A stretch of 36,298 nucleotides of DNA from assembly GCA_903844155.1 (NCBI GenBank), contig CAIMSU010000344.1, forward strand, positions 1-36,298. The letters are read 5' to 3'. How positions within the stretch are numbered: the stretch's first letter is position 1; each line of letters begins with the position of its first letter. Origin of the DNA: an uncultured Pseudomonadota bacterium (GTDB taxonomy: Bacteria > Myxococcota_A > UBA796 > SXON01). A program made the position numbers and the translations under genes. The notes below the pieces were generated by a model, which saw only the letters and a program-made list of their open reading frames with translations, made no database searches and was not told where the DNA came from. Below, one piece after another: positions 23,101 through 31,715 of the stretch.

Positions 23101-24165
23101 ATGCGTACCTTCACGATTTTCGCGATCCTCGGACTGGCGGCGGGCTGCTCGGAGACCAAGATCCAGCACGTGAGCGACTACGGCGGCGTGTACGAGTCCA
23201 TCATCAAGGGGCGCGTTTGCGACCCCGTGAAGAACCAGTGGATGGAGGGGGCGACGGTCTACACGCACATCGTCTCGGACGCCGGCGAGCTGCTTGGGAC
23301 CGTCACGACGACGACGGACGCAAACGGGTACTACGAGCTCGATGGGCTGCGCGACGGGCTGATCTACAAGGTCTATGTCCAGTCCGGCAGCTCCGTCATC
23401 GCCGAGTACGACGTGGACCTGACCGCGGGCGGCGAGGCGGACGTGCCGGAGCCGACGTGCGGGGGCTCCGTTTCGGGCACCGTCGCGGTCATCACCGGCA
23501 GCTACGACACGATGGGCGATGTGCTCACGGCCGCGGGAATCACCAGCTACACCCTCATCGACGGCAGCGACGGCGCCAGCCTGGTTGAGTTCTTGAGCTC
23601 CGTCGACAACCTCTCGCCGTACCAGACCGTGTACTTCGACGGCGGTCACGTGGAGGAGGACGTCATCTACGACACCGACGGCTCCGACACCGCCGGGAAC
23701 GTGCCGCTCGTGCTCACCGCCATCCACGACTACGTCGCCGGCGGCGGCAAGGTGGTCGCGAGCGACTGGTCCTACGACGTGGTCGAGCAGGTCTGGCCCG
23801 ACCAGATCGAGTTCCTTGGCGACGACACAGTCCCGAACGCTGCACAGCTCGGGGTGCCGATGGTGATCCAGGCCACGGTCGCCGACTCGAACCTCGCCGC
23901 CGCGGTCGGCGACACGTCACAGAAGGTGACCTTTGACCTCGACACATGGCCGGTCATCGAGTCAGTCTCCGGCAGTGGTACCGTGCTCCAGAAGGGCGAC
24001 ATCACCTACCAGGAAGGCCTCACGACCACGAACGAGACCAACAAGCCGCTCTCTGTGAGCTTTACGGCCGGCAGCGGCAGCGTGGTCTACATGTCGTGGC
24101 GGATGGCAGCGAACACGGACGCGAAAGCGACGGCGGCGATCCAGTACATCATCGGGTCGCTGTAG
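23101..24165 (+). CDS. Lipoprotein with carboxypeptidase-regulatory-like domain
   Basis: 354 aa. Signal and lipobox are FAILGLAAGC (Cys16). Residues about 35-120 form a beta-sandwich of the carboxypeptidase regulatory type: SIIKGRVCDPVKNQWMEGA, VTTTTDANGYYELDGLRDG and YKVYVQSGS. From about 125 there is an alternating alpha/beta domain (VAVITGSYDTMGDVLTAAGI, VYFDGGHVEED, VAGGGKVVASDWSYDV, GSVVYMSWRMAANTDA) that looks like a ThuA/glutamine-amidotransferase-like fold without an obvious catalytic Cys. It lies in a tight operon with the VWA protein and the small gene after it, so it is likely a partner at the cell surface. Confidence 0.8.
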   Translation: MRTFTIFAILGLAAGCSETKIQHVSDYGGVYESIIKGRVCDPVKNQWMEGATVYTHIVSDAGELLGTVTTTTDANGYYELDGLRDGLIYKVYVQSGSSVIAEYDVDLTAGGEADVPEPTCGGSVSGTVAVITGSYDTMGDVLTAAGITSYTLIDGSDGASLVEFLSSVDNLSPYQTVYFDGGHVEEDVIYDTDGSDTAGNVPLVLTAIHDYVAGGGKVVASDWSYDVVEQVWPDQIEFLGDDTVPNAAQLGVPMVIQATVADSNLAAAVGDTSQKVTFDLDTWPVIESVSGSGTVLQKGDITYQEGLTTTNETNKPLSVSFTAGSGSVVYMSWRMAANTDAKATAAIQYIIGSL

Positions 24166-24166
24166 G

Positions 24167-24559
24167 GTGATTTTCAGGGCGTTCGCCCTACTAAGCGCGT
24201 GCGCGCCCAGACCCGTCGAGGGGTTGTGGGACGTGACCACTGCCCCGCCGACCGGATGTGATCAGGCGTTGGTCGGGGGCACGGCTCTGTACAACTTCGC
24301 GCTAACGCCCACGACGGGCGGGTTCACGTTGGACGATCGAGATGGTTCGGCCGACCTGGTCACGTGCAGTCAGGACGGCCCAGACTTCTCCTGCGACCCT
24401 GGGGCGTACTACATCTGGTGGTCCGGCGGGGTTGACCTGGGCGTACTCAACGTCACCGGGACGCTTGCGGACGTCCGCACAGCCAGTGGCACGTTCGACG
24501 TGAAGATGGAGGGCGGGAATTGCCACGCGACCGCCACCTACACCATGACCAAGGATTAG
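24167..24559 (+). CDS. Small lipoprotein of unknown function
   Basis: 130 aa from a GTG one base after the preceding stop. The N-terminus MIFRAFALLSAC is a short lipoprotein signal with lipidation at Cys12. The mature part is a compact beta-rich domain (VEGLWDVTTAPPTGCDQ, GGFTLDDRDGSADLVTC, ASGTFDVKMEGGNCHATATY) with four further Cys that could form disulfides. The 'GLWDVT...' opening and closing beta strands suggest a lipocalin-like or similar small barrel, but this is not firm. It is the last gene of the VWA operon. Confidence 0.7.
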   Translation: MIFRAFALLSACAPRPVEGLWDVTTAPPTGCDQALVGGTALYNFALTPTTGGFTLDDRDGSADLVTCSQDGPDFSCDPGAYYIWWSGGVDLGVLNVTGTLADVRTASGTFDVKMEGGNCHATATYTMTKD

Positions 24560-24699
24560 CTCCACTTTCGCACGGGCCTCATCGCGTCGTGATGAGCAAG
24601 GTATTGGGGCGTTGCGGCGGCGTGGGTCTGGGCCTGGGCGCGGGATCGTTGGGCGAGTCTGGGGTCCGCCGACACCCATCTGGAGGGCTGTGGGGCGTT

Positions 24700-24952
24700 T
24701 GACGGGGTCCAAATGTCGCCCCGTGCGCGCTGACCGGGTTCAAATGTCGCTGTCGCGGTGTGTCGGCGGTCGGTCGGGCGCTGGTCGGGCCGGTTGGCCG
24801 CCGGCACTCTCGAATTCACGGCGTTTGTCTGTCGACTCTCGTCGGCGGCACGGTGGGCCTGGCATTTCCCGTCGCCCCGGAGTGTCGGCTCCGACGCCCA
24901 GGCGACATTTGACCACGGTCAGAACCGGTTCGGCGACATTTCGGGCCGGTCA
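24700..24952. mobile_element. 253-bp MITE-like element with 51-bp inverted ends (family C)
   Basis: The left end (24700-24750) reads TGAC, 7 further bases, AAATGTCGC (24711-24719), then a second AAATGTCGC at 24742-24750. The right end (24902-24952) is its inverted counterpart: GCGACATTT at 24902-24910 and 24933-24941, closing with GTCA at 24949-24952. Both ends have two motifs 31 bp apart and 11 bp from inner motif edge to terminus, and the second motif is preceded by TGACCG on both sides. The 150 bp between has no reading frame of note. It fits a non-autonomous transposable element with multi-site ends; the transposase is not in the window. It occupies most of the 470-bp gene-free gap 24560-25029. 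No clear target duplication is visible. Confidence 0.65.
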
Positions 24953-25029
24953 GCCCACCCGCTCGGGTGCGTGGCCCAGCCAGCCCCATCCGCCCCGGCT
25001 CCGCAGACTGGGCGCGCGAACCGCCCGGC

Positions 25030-25716
25030 CTACCCCCAGAGCCGGATCCCGCCCAACAAGCCCGCGACGTTGTCCACAATCCGGACGTTCGCCGGGAGGT
25101 CCTCGGCGTGGACGTGCTTGGAGTTGCCGCCGCCGAGGTAGAGCACGCGGAAGTTCAGGATGGGCTGGAGCTGGGCGATGACCTCGAGCACGCGCTTGTT
25201 CCAGGCCTTCTTGCCGACCTTCTCCATCGCGGCGTTGCCGACGCGCTCCTCGTAGGTCTTGTTCTTGCGGAACGGGTGGTGCGCGAGCTCGATGTTCGGC
25301 ACGTAGCGCCCGTCCACGTACAGGCCAAAACCCATCCCGGTGCCGAGGGTGATGACCGCTTCGACGCCTTTCCCCTCGATCACGCCCAGACCCTGCACGC
25401 CGGCGTCGTTGGCGGCGCGGACCGGCTTGCCCGTCAGCCGCTCGACCTCTCCGGCGAGATTGTAGCCGGTCCAGTCGGGGTGGAGGTTGGGTGCTGAGTG
25501 CGTCGTGCCGTCGATGACCACGCCGGGAAAGCCGATGGAGACGCGGTCGAACTTGCCTTGCGCGGCGACGAGCTGGCCGATGACCTCGAGGCATGCCGCG
25601 GGCGTGGCGGGGCGAGGGGTCTCGATGCGGGCCCGCTCGGTCAGGGCCTTGCCCTTGCCGTCGACGACGATCGCCTTGATGCCGCTGCCGCCTACGTCGA
25701 TGCAAAGGGTCTTCAT
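25030..25716 (-). CDS. ROK-family sugar kinase, polyphosphate glucokinase-like
   Basis: 228 aa, ATG at 25716. An actin-fold sugar kinase: phosphate-binding CIDVGGSGIKAIVVDG (5-20), SIGFPGVVIDG, catalytic Asp104 in NDAGVQGLG and the second phosphate loop TLGTGMGFGLY (123-133). The ROK zinc motif CxCGxxGCxE is absent, as in polyphosphate/ATP glucokinases (PpgK), and the segment NIELAHHPFRKNKTYEERVG matches the PpgK-type region. It probably phosphorylates glucose with polyphosphate or ATP in the cytosol (EC 2.7.1.63/2.7.1.2); the donor cannot be read from sequence. It is the last gene of a long minus-strand series, 37 bp after the DUF4019 gene. Confidence 0.85.
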   Translation of the reverse strand: MKTLCIDVGGSGIKAIVVDGKGKALTERARIETPRPATPAACLEVIGQLVAAQGKFDRVSIGFPGVVIDGTTHSAPNLHPDWTGYNLAGEVERLTGKPVRAANDAGVQGLGVIEGKGVEAVITLGTGMGFGLYVDGRYVPNIELAHHPFRKNKTYEERVGNAAMEKVGKKAWNKRVLEVIAQLQPILNFRVLYLGGGNSKHVHAEDLPANVRIVDNVAGLLGGIRLWG

Positions 25717-25753
25717 GATGCTGTCTCGGGGAAAGTGGCGTCGCAGCGCCCGT

Positions 25754-26182
25754 TCAGTGGATGTAATAACCCGAGACGCGCCAGGTCCCGTCAGGGTCCT
25801 TCATCGGCGTGACCGTCTCGGTCGCAGTCGGCAGGTTCGCGAACGCGGACTTGTAGACAATGACGACGTAGTCGCCGGCCGGGGCGTTCGGGAGCGTGGT
25901 CGTGGTGGTCGACGTCCACAACGTCCGCGACTTCATGGCGCCAACCTGCGTTCTTGTCGCCCCGACGACCTGTGTCCACCCGTCGTGGGTGACGGCTGCG
26001 CGGAAGAGCGCGGCCGCGGTGTCATACGAAGCGCCGTAGTCGCCGGCGTCCACGAGCGCGAGCCAGTCCAAAGCTGCCTGTTGCGCCGGTCCGTGCTGGG
26101 CAGCCGCGGTCGAAGTGGAAGGCGGGACCTGCGCGCCCGGCGTTGGCTCCCCCGCGAACGCCATCGCAAACAACGCGGCCAT
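25754..26182 (-). CDS. Secreted DUF4019 protein
   Basis: 142 aa. A signal peptide (MAALFAMAFA, cleavage about AFA/GEP) and a short Pro/Thr linker precede a domain of about 95 residues with the DUF4019 layout: ALDWLALVDAGDYGASYDTA, FRAAVTHDGWTQVVGATR, MKSRTLWTSTTT, DYVVIVYKSAFANLPTATET and the end DPDGTWRVSGYYIH. Family function is unknown. I chose the ATG at 26182 because GAGGGG lies 6 nt before it; GTG at 26185 and ATG at 26164 are alternatives. Both the Shine-Dalgarno (loop) and the ATG (3' arm) belong to the terminal hairpin of repeat A2, so the repeat forms the 5' leader of this gene. Confidence 0.82.
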   Translation of the reverse strand: MAALFAMAFAGEPTPGAQVPPSTSTAAAQHGPAQQAALDWLALVDAGDYGASYDTAAALFRAAVTHDGWTQVVGATRTQVGAMKSRTLWTSTTTTTLPNAPAGDYVVIVYKSAFANLPTATETVTPMKDPDGTWRVSGYYIH

Positions 26183-26379
26183 CACCGGCCCCTCGGGTCC
26201 GGTGATGGCTGCTTCTTGCTGGTCGCGCCGCAGTCCTTCAGCGAGGAGGTTTGTTCACGAAATCGGTTGCCACATCTGCACCAGCGCCGGGACCGGCTGA
26301 GCGCGACCGCTGCTGACCGCGCCGAACACACGCTTCGTGCGGGGCACGAAGTCGCGCCTTCAACTTGGCCAGTCAACAT
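26175..26379 (-). repeat. Repeat family A, copy A2
   Basis: Minus-strand copy of the repeat seen at 1-266. It fills the gap between the DUF429 stop (26385) and the DUF4019 start. Shared blocks with A1 include GGCCAAG (starting 26370 on the minus strand), GAAGGCGCGACTTCG, GCACGAAGCGTG, CGGTCAGCAGCGGTCGCGC and the terminal hairpin (arms 26178-26188 and 26199-26209). Small internal palindromes are kept. An open frame runs from ATG 26379 to a TGA overlapping the DUF4019 ATG (TGATG), but the corresponding frame is broken in A1. Confidence 0.7.
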
Positions 26380-26384
26380 CGCCG

Positions 26385-27143
26385 CTATTCCGCCGCCGGC
26401 GGCTGCACGCGGCTCGGGTCGGGGAGCAGGATGTAGCCCTTCTGCAGGTCCCCAAGGAACGCGCAAGCATCGCCACCGACTTGCCCGAGGATCGCGCCGA
26501 CGTAGGCCGTCACCAGTGCCTCGATCCGCTCCTCCAGCTCGCCGATGCGCGTGCCGTTGAGGTCCGGGAGGTGCGCCTCGAGGATCGCGTCCAGCGCGTC
26601 CGACGGCTCCAACATCGGCGTGCCATCCATCATCCGCTCCTGGATCAGCTCGCGCAGGCGGTCGACGGACTCCTTGCGACTGCCGATCGGGCCGGACTTG
26701 ATCCGGACGGGCCGGTCGAGGCCGAACAGCATGATCTGCGCGGATTGAAAGTGCGTCTCGATGATGCGATCGGACTCGCTCGACGGGTCCGGGTCGAACC
26801 CCATCCGCATCCACGCCTTCGCCATCGTGCGCGGGTGGCTCGCGGAGATGTTGTTGTTCGCGTACTCGTCGATCTTGTAGCGGCCGAAATGCTCGAGGAG
26901 CAGCCGGTCGCAGGGCCGGGACCCGCCGAGGTTCTCGATGATCACGGGCGCGTTGACGGTCAGCGTGCAGTGCCCTCGCCCGCGATTCCGGGACACCCAC
27001 CGGAGCGTGTCCTCGTGCGTGCGTAGGCTCTCCGCGGTGACCATGATGAGGTTGCCGGCTTCGGTGGTCTCAAGGACCACGCCGCCCGAGGGGTCCCGGG
27101 GGGTCCAGCCGAGATCCAGTCCAAGGTATCGAATCGTCCGCAA
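26385..27143 (-). CDS. DUF429 family protein (predicted RNase H-fold nuclease)
   Basis: 252 aa from a TTG at 27143, supported by AAAGGAG six bases upstream. The N-terminus YLGLDLGWTPRDPSGGVVL has the first strand and Asp10 of an RNase H-like fold. Typical DUF429 segments follow: TVNAPVIIENLGGSRPCDR, FGRYKIDEYANNN, ETHFQSAQIMLFGLDRP and, near the C-terminus, SDALDAILEAHLPD. Nuclease activity is predicted for the family, not shown. It follows the aldehyde dehydrogenase gene by 55 bp, and repeat A2 starts right after its stop. Confidence 0.82.
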   Translation of the reverse strand: MRTIRYLGLDLGWTPRDPSGGVVLETTEAGNLIMVTAESLRTHEDTLRWVSRNRGRGHCTLTVNAPVIIENLGGSRPCDRLLLEHFGRYKIDEYANNNISASHPRTMAKAWMRMGFDPDPSSESDRIIETHFQSAQIMLFGLDRPVRIKSGPIGSRKESVDRLRELIQERMMDGTPMLEPSDALDAILEAHLPDLNGTRIGELEERIEALVTAYVGAILGQVGGDACAFLGDLQKGYILLPDPSRVQPPAAE

Positions 27144-27198
27144 TCTGTACTCCTTTTCCGACTTTGATTTCCGTCGCTGTCTACTTACGCTCGTGTTC

Positions 27199-28791
27199 CT
27201 ACTTCCACCGGTTCAACAGTCCGCCCACCGCCACCGGAACGGCGCGGACGCGATCACCAAGCTTTGCACCACCCCGCCCAACGTCGATGAGCCCCCGCGC
27301 GACCCGCACCAGCGCATCGTTGTAGGGGTACCACCACATCTCCCGCTTCTGTCCCGTGCGGTCGACGCAGACGGTTCGCACCTGTGTCAGCCCCTCCAGG
27401 CCGAAGCGTGAGCCGGTCACCCCGTACCCGCTCTCGCCGCGCCCTGTCCAGGCCGCTCCGCCCATCGGCCCGGTGAAGCAGCAATTGTTGACGAAGATGA
27501 CGCCGCACCGGATGCGTCGTGCGACCGCCTCCGCCTTGGAGACGTCCCTTCCCCACACGCTCCCGCAGAGCCCATACGGCGTGGCGTTGGCCATCCGGAT
27601 CGCGTCCTCGACGTCGTCGAACGGCACGATCGGGAGGACTGGGCCGAAGGTCTCCTCGACCATGAGCGCGCAGTTCGCGGGCATGTCGGTGACGACCGTC
27701 GGCGGGTAGAAATAGCCGTTGCCGGTGGGACTACCGCCGACGCGCACGACGGCGCCAGCGGCCCTCGCGGCCTCGACCTGCGATGCCACCTTCGCGAGGC
27801 CAGCCTCGTTGACGAGCGGGCCGACGTCGTCGCCGAGGCGCAGCGCCTGCGTGGCGACGACAACGCGGTCGACGAACGTGGCGTAGATCGAGCGGTGCAC
27901 GTAGCACCGCTCGATCGAGGCGCAGTCCTGCCCGGCATTGTGGAACGCGCCCCAGACGACTCCGGCGACGGCGCGGTCCAGGTTCGCGTCCGCGAGCACA
28001 ATGGCGGGGTCCTTGGAGCCGAGCTCCAATGAGCACGGGATCAGCATCGTCGCCGCCTGCATCGCCACGCGCTTGCCAGCCGTGACGCTGCCCGTGAACA
28101 CGATCTTGTCCGGGTGCGCGGCGATGAGCGCCTCGCCAACCCGACCATCGCCCTGCACCGTCGTGACGAGATCCGGTGGGAGCGTGGCGGCGAGGATCTC
28201 CGCGAGGATCGCGCCGGTTCGGGGGGCGTGCTCGCTCGGCTTGTAGACGACGGCGTTCCCGGCCAGCAGCGCGGGGACGATGGTGCGGAGCGGCAGGTTG
28301 AAAGGATAGTTCCACGGCATGATCAGCGCGATCACGCCGATGGGATCGAGCTCCAGCCAGACCTGCTTCCCGGGGTAGTTGATCGGGTTGAGCGGCACGT
28401 CGATGGGCGTGAGCAGGTCGTCGATCGCCCCCAGCCAGTGGTCGAACAGCTCCCCCGTGGTGACGAGCTCGCTCGTCCATGCCTCGCCCGGCGGCTTGCC
28501 GATCTCCTCGTGGAGCACCTTCGCGATGTCTGCAGCGCGCGCCATGATCGCGTCGCCCAGCGCGCGCACGGCCCGTTTGCGCTGCGCGATGGCGGTCGCC
28601 GCAAAGCTGACACCCGCTGCCCGCGCTGCTGCCACGACGTTGACCAGCGTTGCGGGGTCGGTCGCGTCCACCACCCAGCCTGTCTCCCCACCCGTTCTTG
28701 GGTCAACCGCGGCGATCTGCACGCCTGCGGACTGCAGGGACGACGGGCCGGCCGCGGCGACGGGTGAAGGGTTTGGACGAAGGCGAGACAT
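27199..28791 (-). CDS. NAD(P)-dependent aldehyde dehydrogenase
   Basis: 530 aa from the ATG at 28791, with AGGA upstream. The full ALDH superfamily pattern is present: MPWNYPFNLPLRTIVPALLA with the catalytic Asn, NAVVYKPSEHAP (cofactor-binding Lys), FTGSVTAGKRVA, general base Glu256 in SLELGSKDPAIV, nucleophile Cys290 in NAGQDCASIE, and EETFGPVLPIVPF. The extra C-terminal 60 residues (REMWWYPYNDALV...) are seen in a subgroup of ALDHs close to succinate-semialdehyde and broad-range enzymes. The substrate is not determinable. It lies 14 bp downstream of the kinase gene, in the same minus-strand operon. Confidence 0.92.
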   Translation of the reverse strand: MSRLRPNPSPVAAAGPSSLQSAGVQIAAVDPRTGGETGWVVDATDPATLVNVVAAARAAGVSFAATAIAQRKRAVRALGDAIMARAADIAKVLHEEIGKPPGEAWTSELVTTGELFDHWLGAIDDLLTPIDVPLNPINYPGKQVWLELDPIGVIALIMPWNYPFNLPLRTIVPALLAGNAVVYKPSEHAPRTGAILAEILAATLPPDLVTTVQGDGRVGEALIAAHPDKIVFTGSVTAGKRVAMQAATMLIPCSLELGSKDPAIVLADANLDRAVAGVVWGAFHNAGQDCASIERCYVHRSIYATFVDRVVVATQALRLGDDVGPLVNEAGLAKVASQVEAARAAGAVVRVGGSPTGNGYFYPPTVVTDMPANCALMVEETFGPVLPIVPFDDVEDAIRMANATPYGLCGSVWGRDVSKAEAVARRIRCGVIFVNNCCFTGPMGGAAWTGRGESGYGVTGSRFGLEGLTQVRTVCVDRTGQKREMWWYPYNDALVRVARGLIDVGRGGAKLGDRVRAVPVAVGGLLNRWK

Positions 28792-28805
28792 CCCGGGCTC
28801 GTATC

Positions 28806-31715
28806 CTATCCGGCAAGAGAGCGCGCCCACGTCACCGCGGGCATGTCGAGGAAATGGGCTCGCAATGGGCTATATGTCCCGACGAGGGCGGTGTCGGCGA
28901 TCGCGTGCGCCTCGGCCCTTGCTCCCGGTCCGCGCAGGCTGTGCAGGAGGGCGAGGAGCAAGCTGCGATCCCCGCAGGCGCGCGCGCTGGCTTCGGCGAG
29001 CTGGTAGAGGCGCGCGTCGCGGGCCCGCCGGGCGCAGGCCGAGAGCAGCTCAGCCCGAAGATCGGCGAACGCCGGTGATTCAAGCTGGGCCGCGTGCTCC
29101 GTCCCCGCCCGGACGTTGCCGCACAGGACCGCGGCCATACCGGCGTGGTAGGCGTGGCGCGGCTCATCGGCGGCCCGGGCGGACCACTCCATGGCGCGAA
29201 CGTGGGCCGCGTGCGCGGCGGCCGGGTCGGACTTCAGCGCGCGGAGCCGGGCAACGAGCGTCGCGTACCACGCGCGAACGGACCATTCGCACCCGTCATC
29301 CGCGGCGTGGGCGAGCGCGGCGATGCGGTCCTCCGCCTCGTCCAGGGCGCCGGCGCGAAGCAGGATGTCGATCCAGGTGAGGGGCGCGAGCGCCGTCCCC
29401 GAAGTCCCAGAGAGCGTCTCCACGGCCTCAGCGTGGGCGACCGTCGCCGCGTGCAGCTCGAGCTGCGAGGCGTGCTGGCGCGCGAGCAGGAGCTGCAGCC
29501 GCCCTCGAACGTGAGCGTCGACGGCTGAATTGGCGACGATCAGGCGCGTGCGCGCGGCGGCATCGCTCCGTCGCCCGATCCGCAGCTCCAGGTCGATGAG
29601 CGCGAGGGTCGCCTCGGCGCCGACGCGGGTCTGGATCTCCGGGTCGAGCCCGGTGACCCGCAGCAACCGCCGACGGGCGGTGTTGGCGTCCGCGTGACGC
29701 AGCGCCACGTTGGCCAGGAGCCAGGAACGATGGGCGGTGTGCGCATCGCCGAGGTCGCGTACGGCGTCGATGAGGCGCGGAGCGACGGGCCTGCCGAGGC
29801 TCAACAGGCCCTCCGTTTCGGCGAGCAACGCGTCCGCAGCGGGGTCGCCGTCGACGTCGATCCGGGCGGCTCCCCCAGACGTGGGCGGGCGTCCGCCGCG
29901 AATGACGTCGGCGAGGATGGGGCGACGGAGGCGGACACGGTCGTCCTCGTCGACGTGCACAAGGCCCAGCCGCAGGAGCGGGTATACGGCATCGGCGTCG
30001 AGACCGAGCGCGGCTTCGAGGCGTTCAAGGTCGCTGGGGTCGACGTTGTCGGCGATGGCGTCGAGCAGGGTCCGCGATGCCGGCGGGAGCTGGGCCAGGG
30101 TGCGTTGCAGATCGCGCGTCGCGCGTGCCGGCGTGGTCGGACGGATCGTGTCGATCCAACGCCAGGTGGGGCTCCCGTCGTCGTCGGCCCCCGTGCAGAC
30201 GAGCGCACCCGCCCCGGCCAGCCGCCGCATCGCCACCACCACGAGCGCAGGCTGTCCCCCCGTCGCCTCGAACACCGTCGCGGTCAGCGCGAGGGGGGCG
30301 GCTCGCGCGCCGAGCATCCGTCGGATGAGATCGCCCGTCTCCTCCTCGGTCAGCGGGCGGAGGGCCACGTGGAGGCCGCCAAGGCCCCGACGCGGGCTCT
30401 GCCCGGTCGTCACCACGACAAGCTCCGGGATCGCAGCACGCACCTCGCCGATCCAGCCCACCAGCCCATCGTCGCTCACGTCCTCCACGACGAGCAGCAG
30501 CCCGGGTCCCGAGCGCGACTCCCCCGCGAGTCCGGCGAGGGCGTTTCGGACGCCCGCCGCCGTCGGCTTGACCGACCCGGCCCACCCGTCGAGGCACCCG
30601 GCCAGCGTCCGCAACGCCCAGGGCACGCTCGCGCCGTGGTGCGCACGCAGGCTGACGTGCTCGATGCCTTCGGCCTTCGCCAGCTCACGGGCTTGCTCCG
30701 CAGCCGCGCCGAGCCCGCTCCCAAGCTCCCCGTGAAGCTGCAAGACGCCGACCGTGCCCGGCTGGCCGCGCCCATGCAGGCACGCCAGCACGGCCCCTCG
30801 CACCGCCTCCCGGCCAACCGGCGCCCTTGGCGAGGTCAGCGTCCGGATGGGCGCCCAGCCCTGCTCGCCGGCGTCGGGAGAGGCCTCGCGTTGGAGCGGG
30901 CTGCCGAGCGCCAGCAGCGCCAGGGCGATGGCGGCGGATTGTGGGCGGTCCGCGGGGTCTCTGGCCATCAGCCGGTCGACGAGCGCGGCAAACGCCGGAT
31001 CGAGGTCGGGGACGCGCTCTCCGATGGGTGCAGCGCGTCCGGACTGGTGGGCCTGGAGGTACCCGGCGAGCCCGCGGGCCTGGTAGGGGCGCTGACCGCA
31101 GAGCGCCTCGTAAAGGGTGATGCCGAGCGCGTAGAGGTCCGCCCGGGTGTCGACGCGCGAGCCTGCGATCTGCTCGGGCGCCATGTAGGCGTGGGTGCCG
31201 ACGACCTGACCGAGGGTGGAGGTGAGGGGATCGGTGGGGTCGATGGCGAGACCAAGGTCCATCAACACCGCCCCTCCCGGGCCGCCGTCCCCGTCGAGGC
31301 GCCAGATGTTCGAGGCCTTCAGGTCGCGGTGGACGACGCCCTGATCGTGCAGATGCACCAGGATCTCCAGCACGCTGCGGGCGAGCGCGTACACCTCGCC
31401 CACCGGAAGCGGGCCGCGAGCGAGGGTGCGGTCGAGGCTCTCACCGTAGAGCCGGTCGAGGACCAGAGCGGGCTCCGGGCCGTCAAGGACCGCGTGGCAG
31501 CGGACCAGCCCGGGGTGCCGTTGGTGCTGGAGGATCCGGCCCTCGCGCAAGAAACGCCGGCGCAGGTTCGGCCGCGAGGGGTCCCGGAGCACCTTCACCG
31601 CGTAGATCTGGTCGGGCTGGACGGCATCGTCCCAGCGCGCGCTCCACACGTCCGCGATCCCGCCCTCCCCGATGTGCTCGAGGAACGTGATCCCGCGGAC
31701 GGTCGGGGTGCTCAT
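28806..31715 (-). CDS. Ser/Thr protein kinase fused to STAND-like ATPase and helical-repeat region
   Basis: 969 aa; its ATG overlaps the TGA of the hydrolase gene by 4 bases. The kinase domain (about 8-275) is complete: IGEGGIADVW glycine loop, AVKVL with Lys41, HRDLKASN with catalytic Asp131, DLG (153-155, replacing DFG), and GTHAYMAPEQIAG. From about 300 to 560 there is an AAA/STAND-like region whose P-loop reads GELGSGLGAA, lacking the Lys of GxxGxGKT, with a plausible Walker B in GLLLVVEDVSDD; it may not hydrolyse ATP. The remainder is an Ala/Leu/Arg-rich helical TPR-like array. This architecture is common in myxobacterial kinases. No membrane span is seen, so it is probably cytosolic. 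Its place in an FBPase operon suggests a metabolic target. Confidence 0.9.
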   Translation of the reverse strand: MSTPTVRGITFLEHIGEGGIADVWSARWDDAVQPDQIYAVKVLRDPSRPNLRRRFLREGRILQHQRHPGLVRCHAVLDGPEPALVLDRLYGESLDRTLARGPLPVGEVYALARSVLEILVHLHDQGVVHRDLKASNIWRLDGDGGPGGAVLMDLGLAIDPTDPLTSTLGQVVGTHAYMAPEQIAGSRVDTRADLYALGITLYEALCGQRPYQARGLAGYLQAHQSGRAAPIGERVPDLDPAFAALVDRLMARDPADRPQSAAIALALLALGSPLQREASPDAGEQGWAPIRTLTSPRAPVGREAVRGAVLACLHGRGQPGTVGVLQLHGELGSGLGAAAEQARELAKAEGIEHVSLRAHHGASVPWALRTLAGCLDGWAGSVKPTAAGVRNALAGLAGESRSGPGLLLVVEDVSDDGLVGWIGEVRAAIPELVVVTTGQSPRRGLGGLHVALRPLTEEETGDLIRRMLGARAAPLALTATVFEATGGQPALVVVAMRRLAGAGALVCTGADDDGSPTWRWIDTIRPTTPARATRDLQRTLAQLPPASRTLLDAIADNVDPSDLERLEAALGLDADAVYPLLRLGLVHVDEDDRVRLRRPILADVIRGGRPPTSGGAARIDVDGDPAADALLAETEGLLSLGRPVAPRLIDAVRDLGDAHTAHRSWLLANVALRHADANTARRRLLRVTGLDPEIQTRVGAEATLALIDLELRIGRRSDAAARTRLIVANSAVDAHVRGRLQLLLARQHASQLELHAATVAHAEAVETLSGTSGTALAPLTWIDILLRAGALDEAEDRIAALAHAADDGCEWSVRAWYATLVARLRALKSDPAAAHAAHVRAMEWSARAADEPRHAYHAGMAAVLCGNVRAGTEHAAQLESPAFADLRAELLSACARRARDARLYQLAEASARACGDRSLLLALLHSLRGPGARAEAHAIADTALVGTYSPLRAHFLDMPAVTWARSLAG

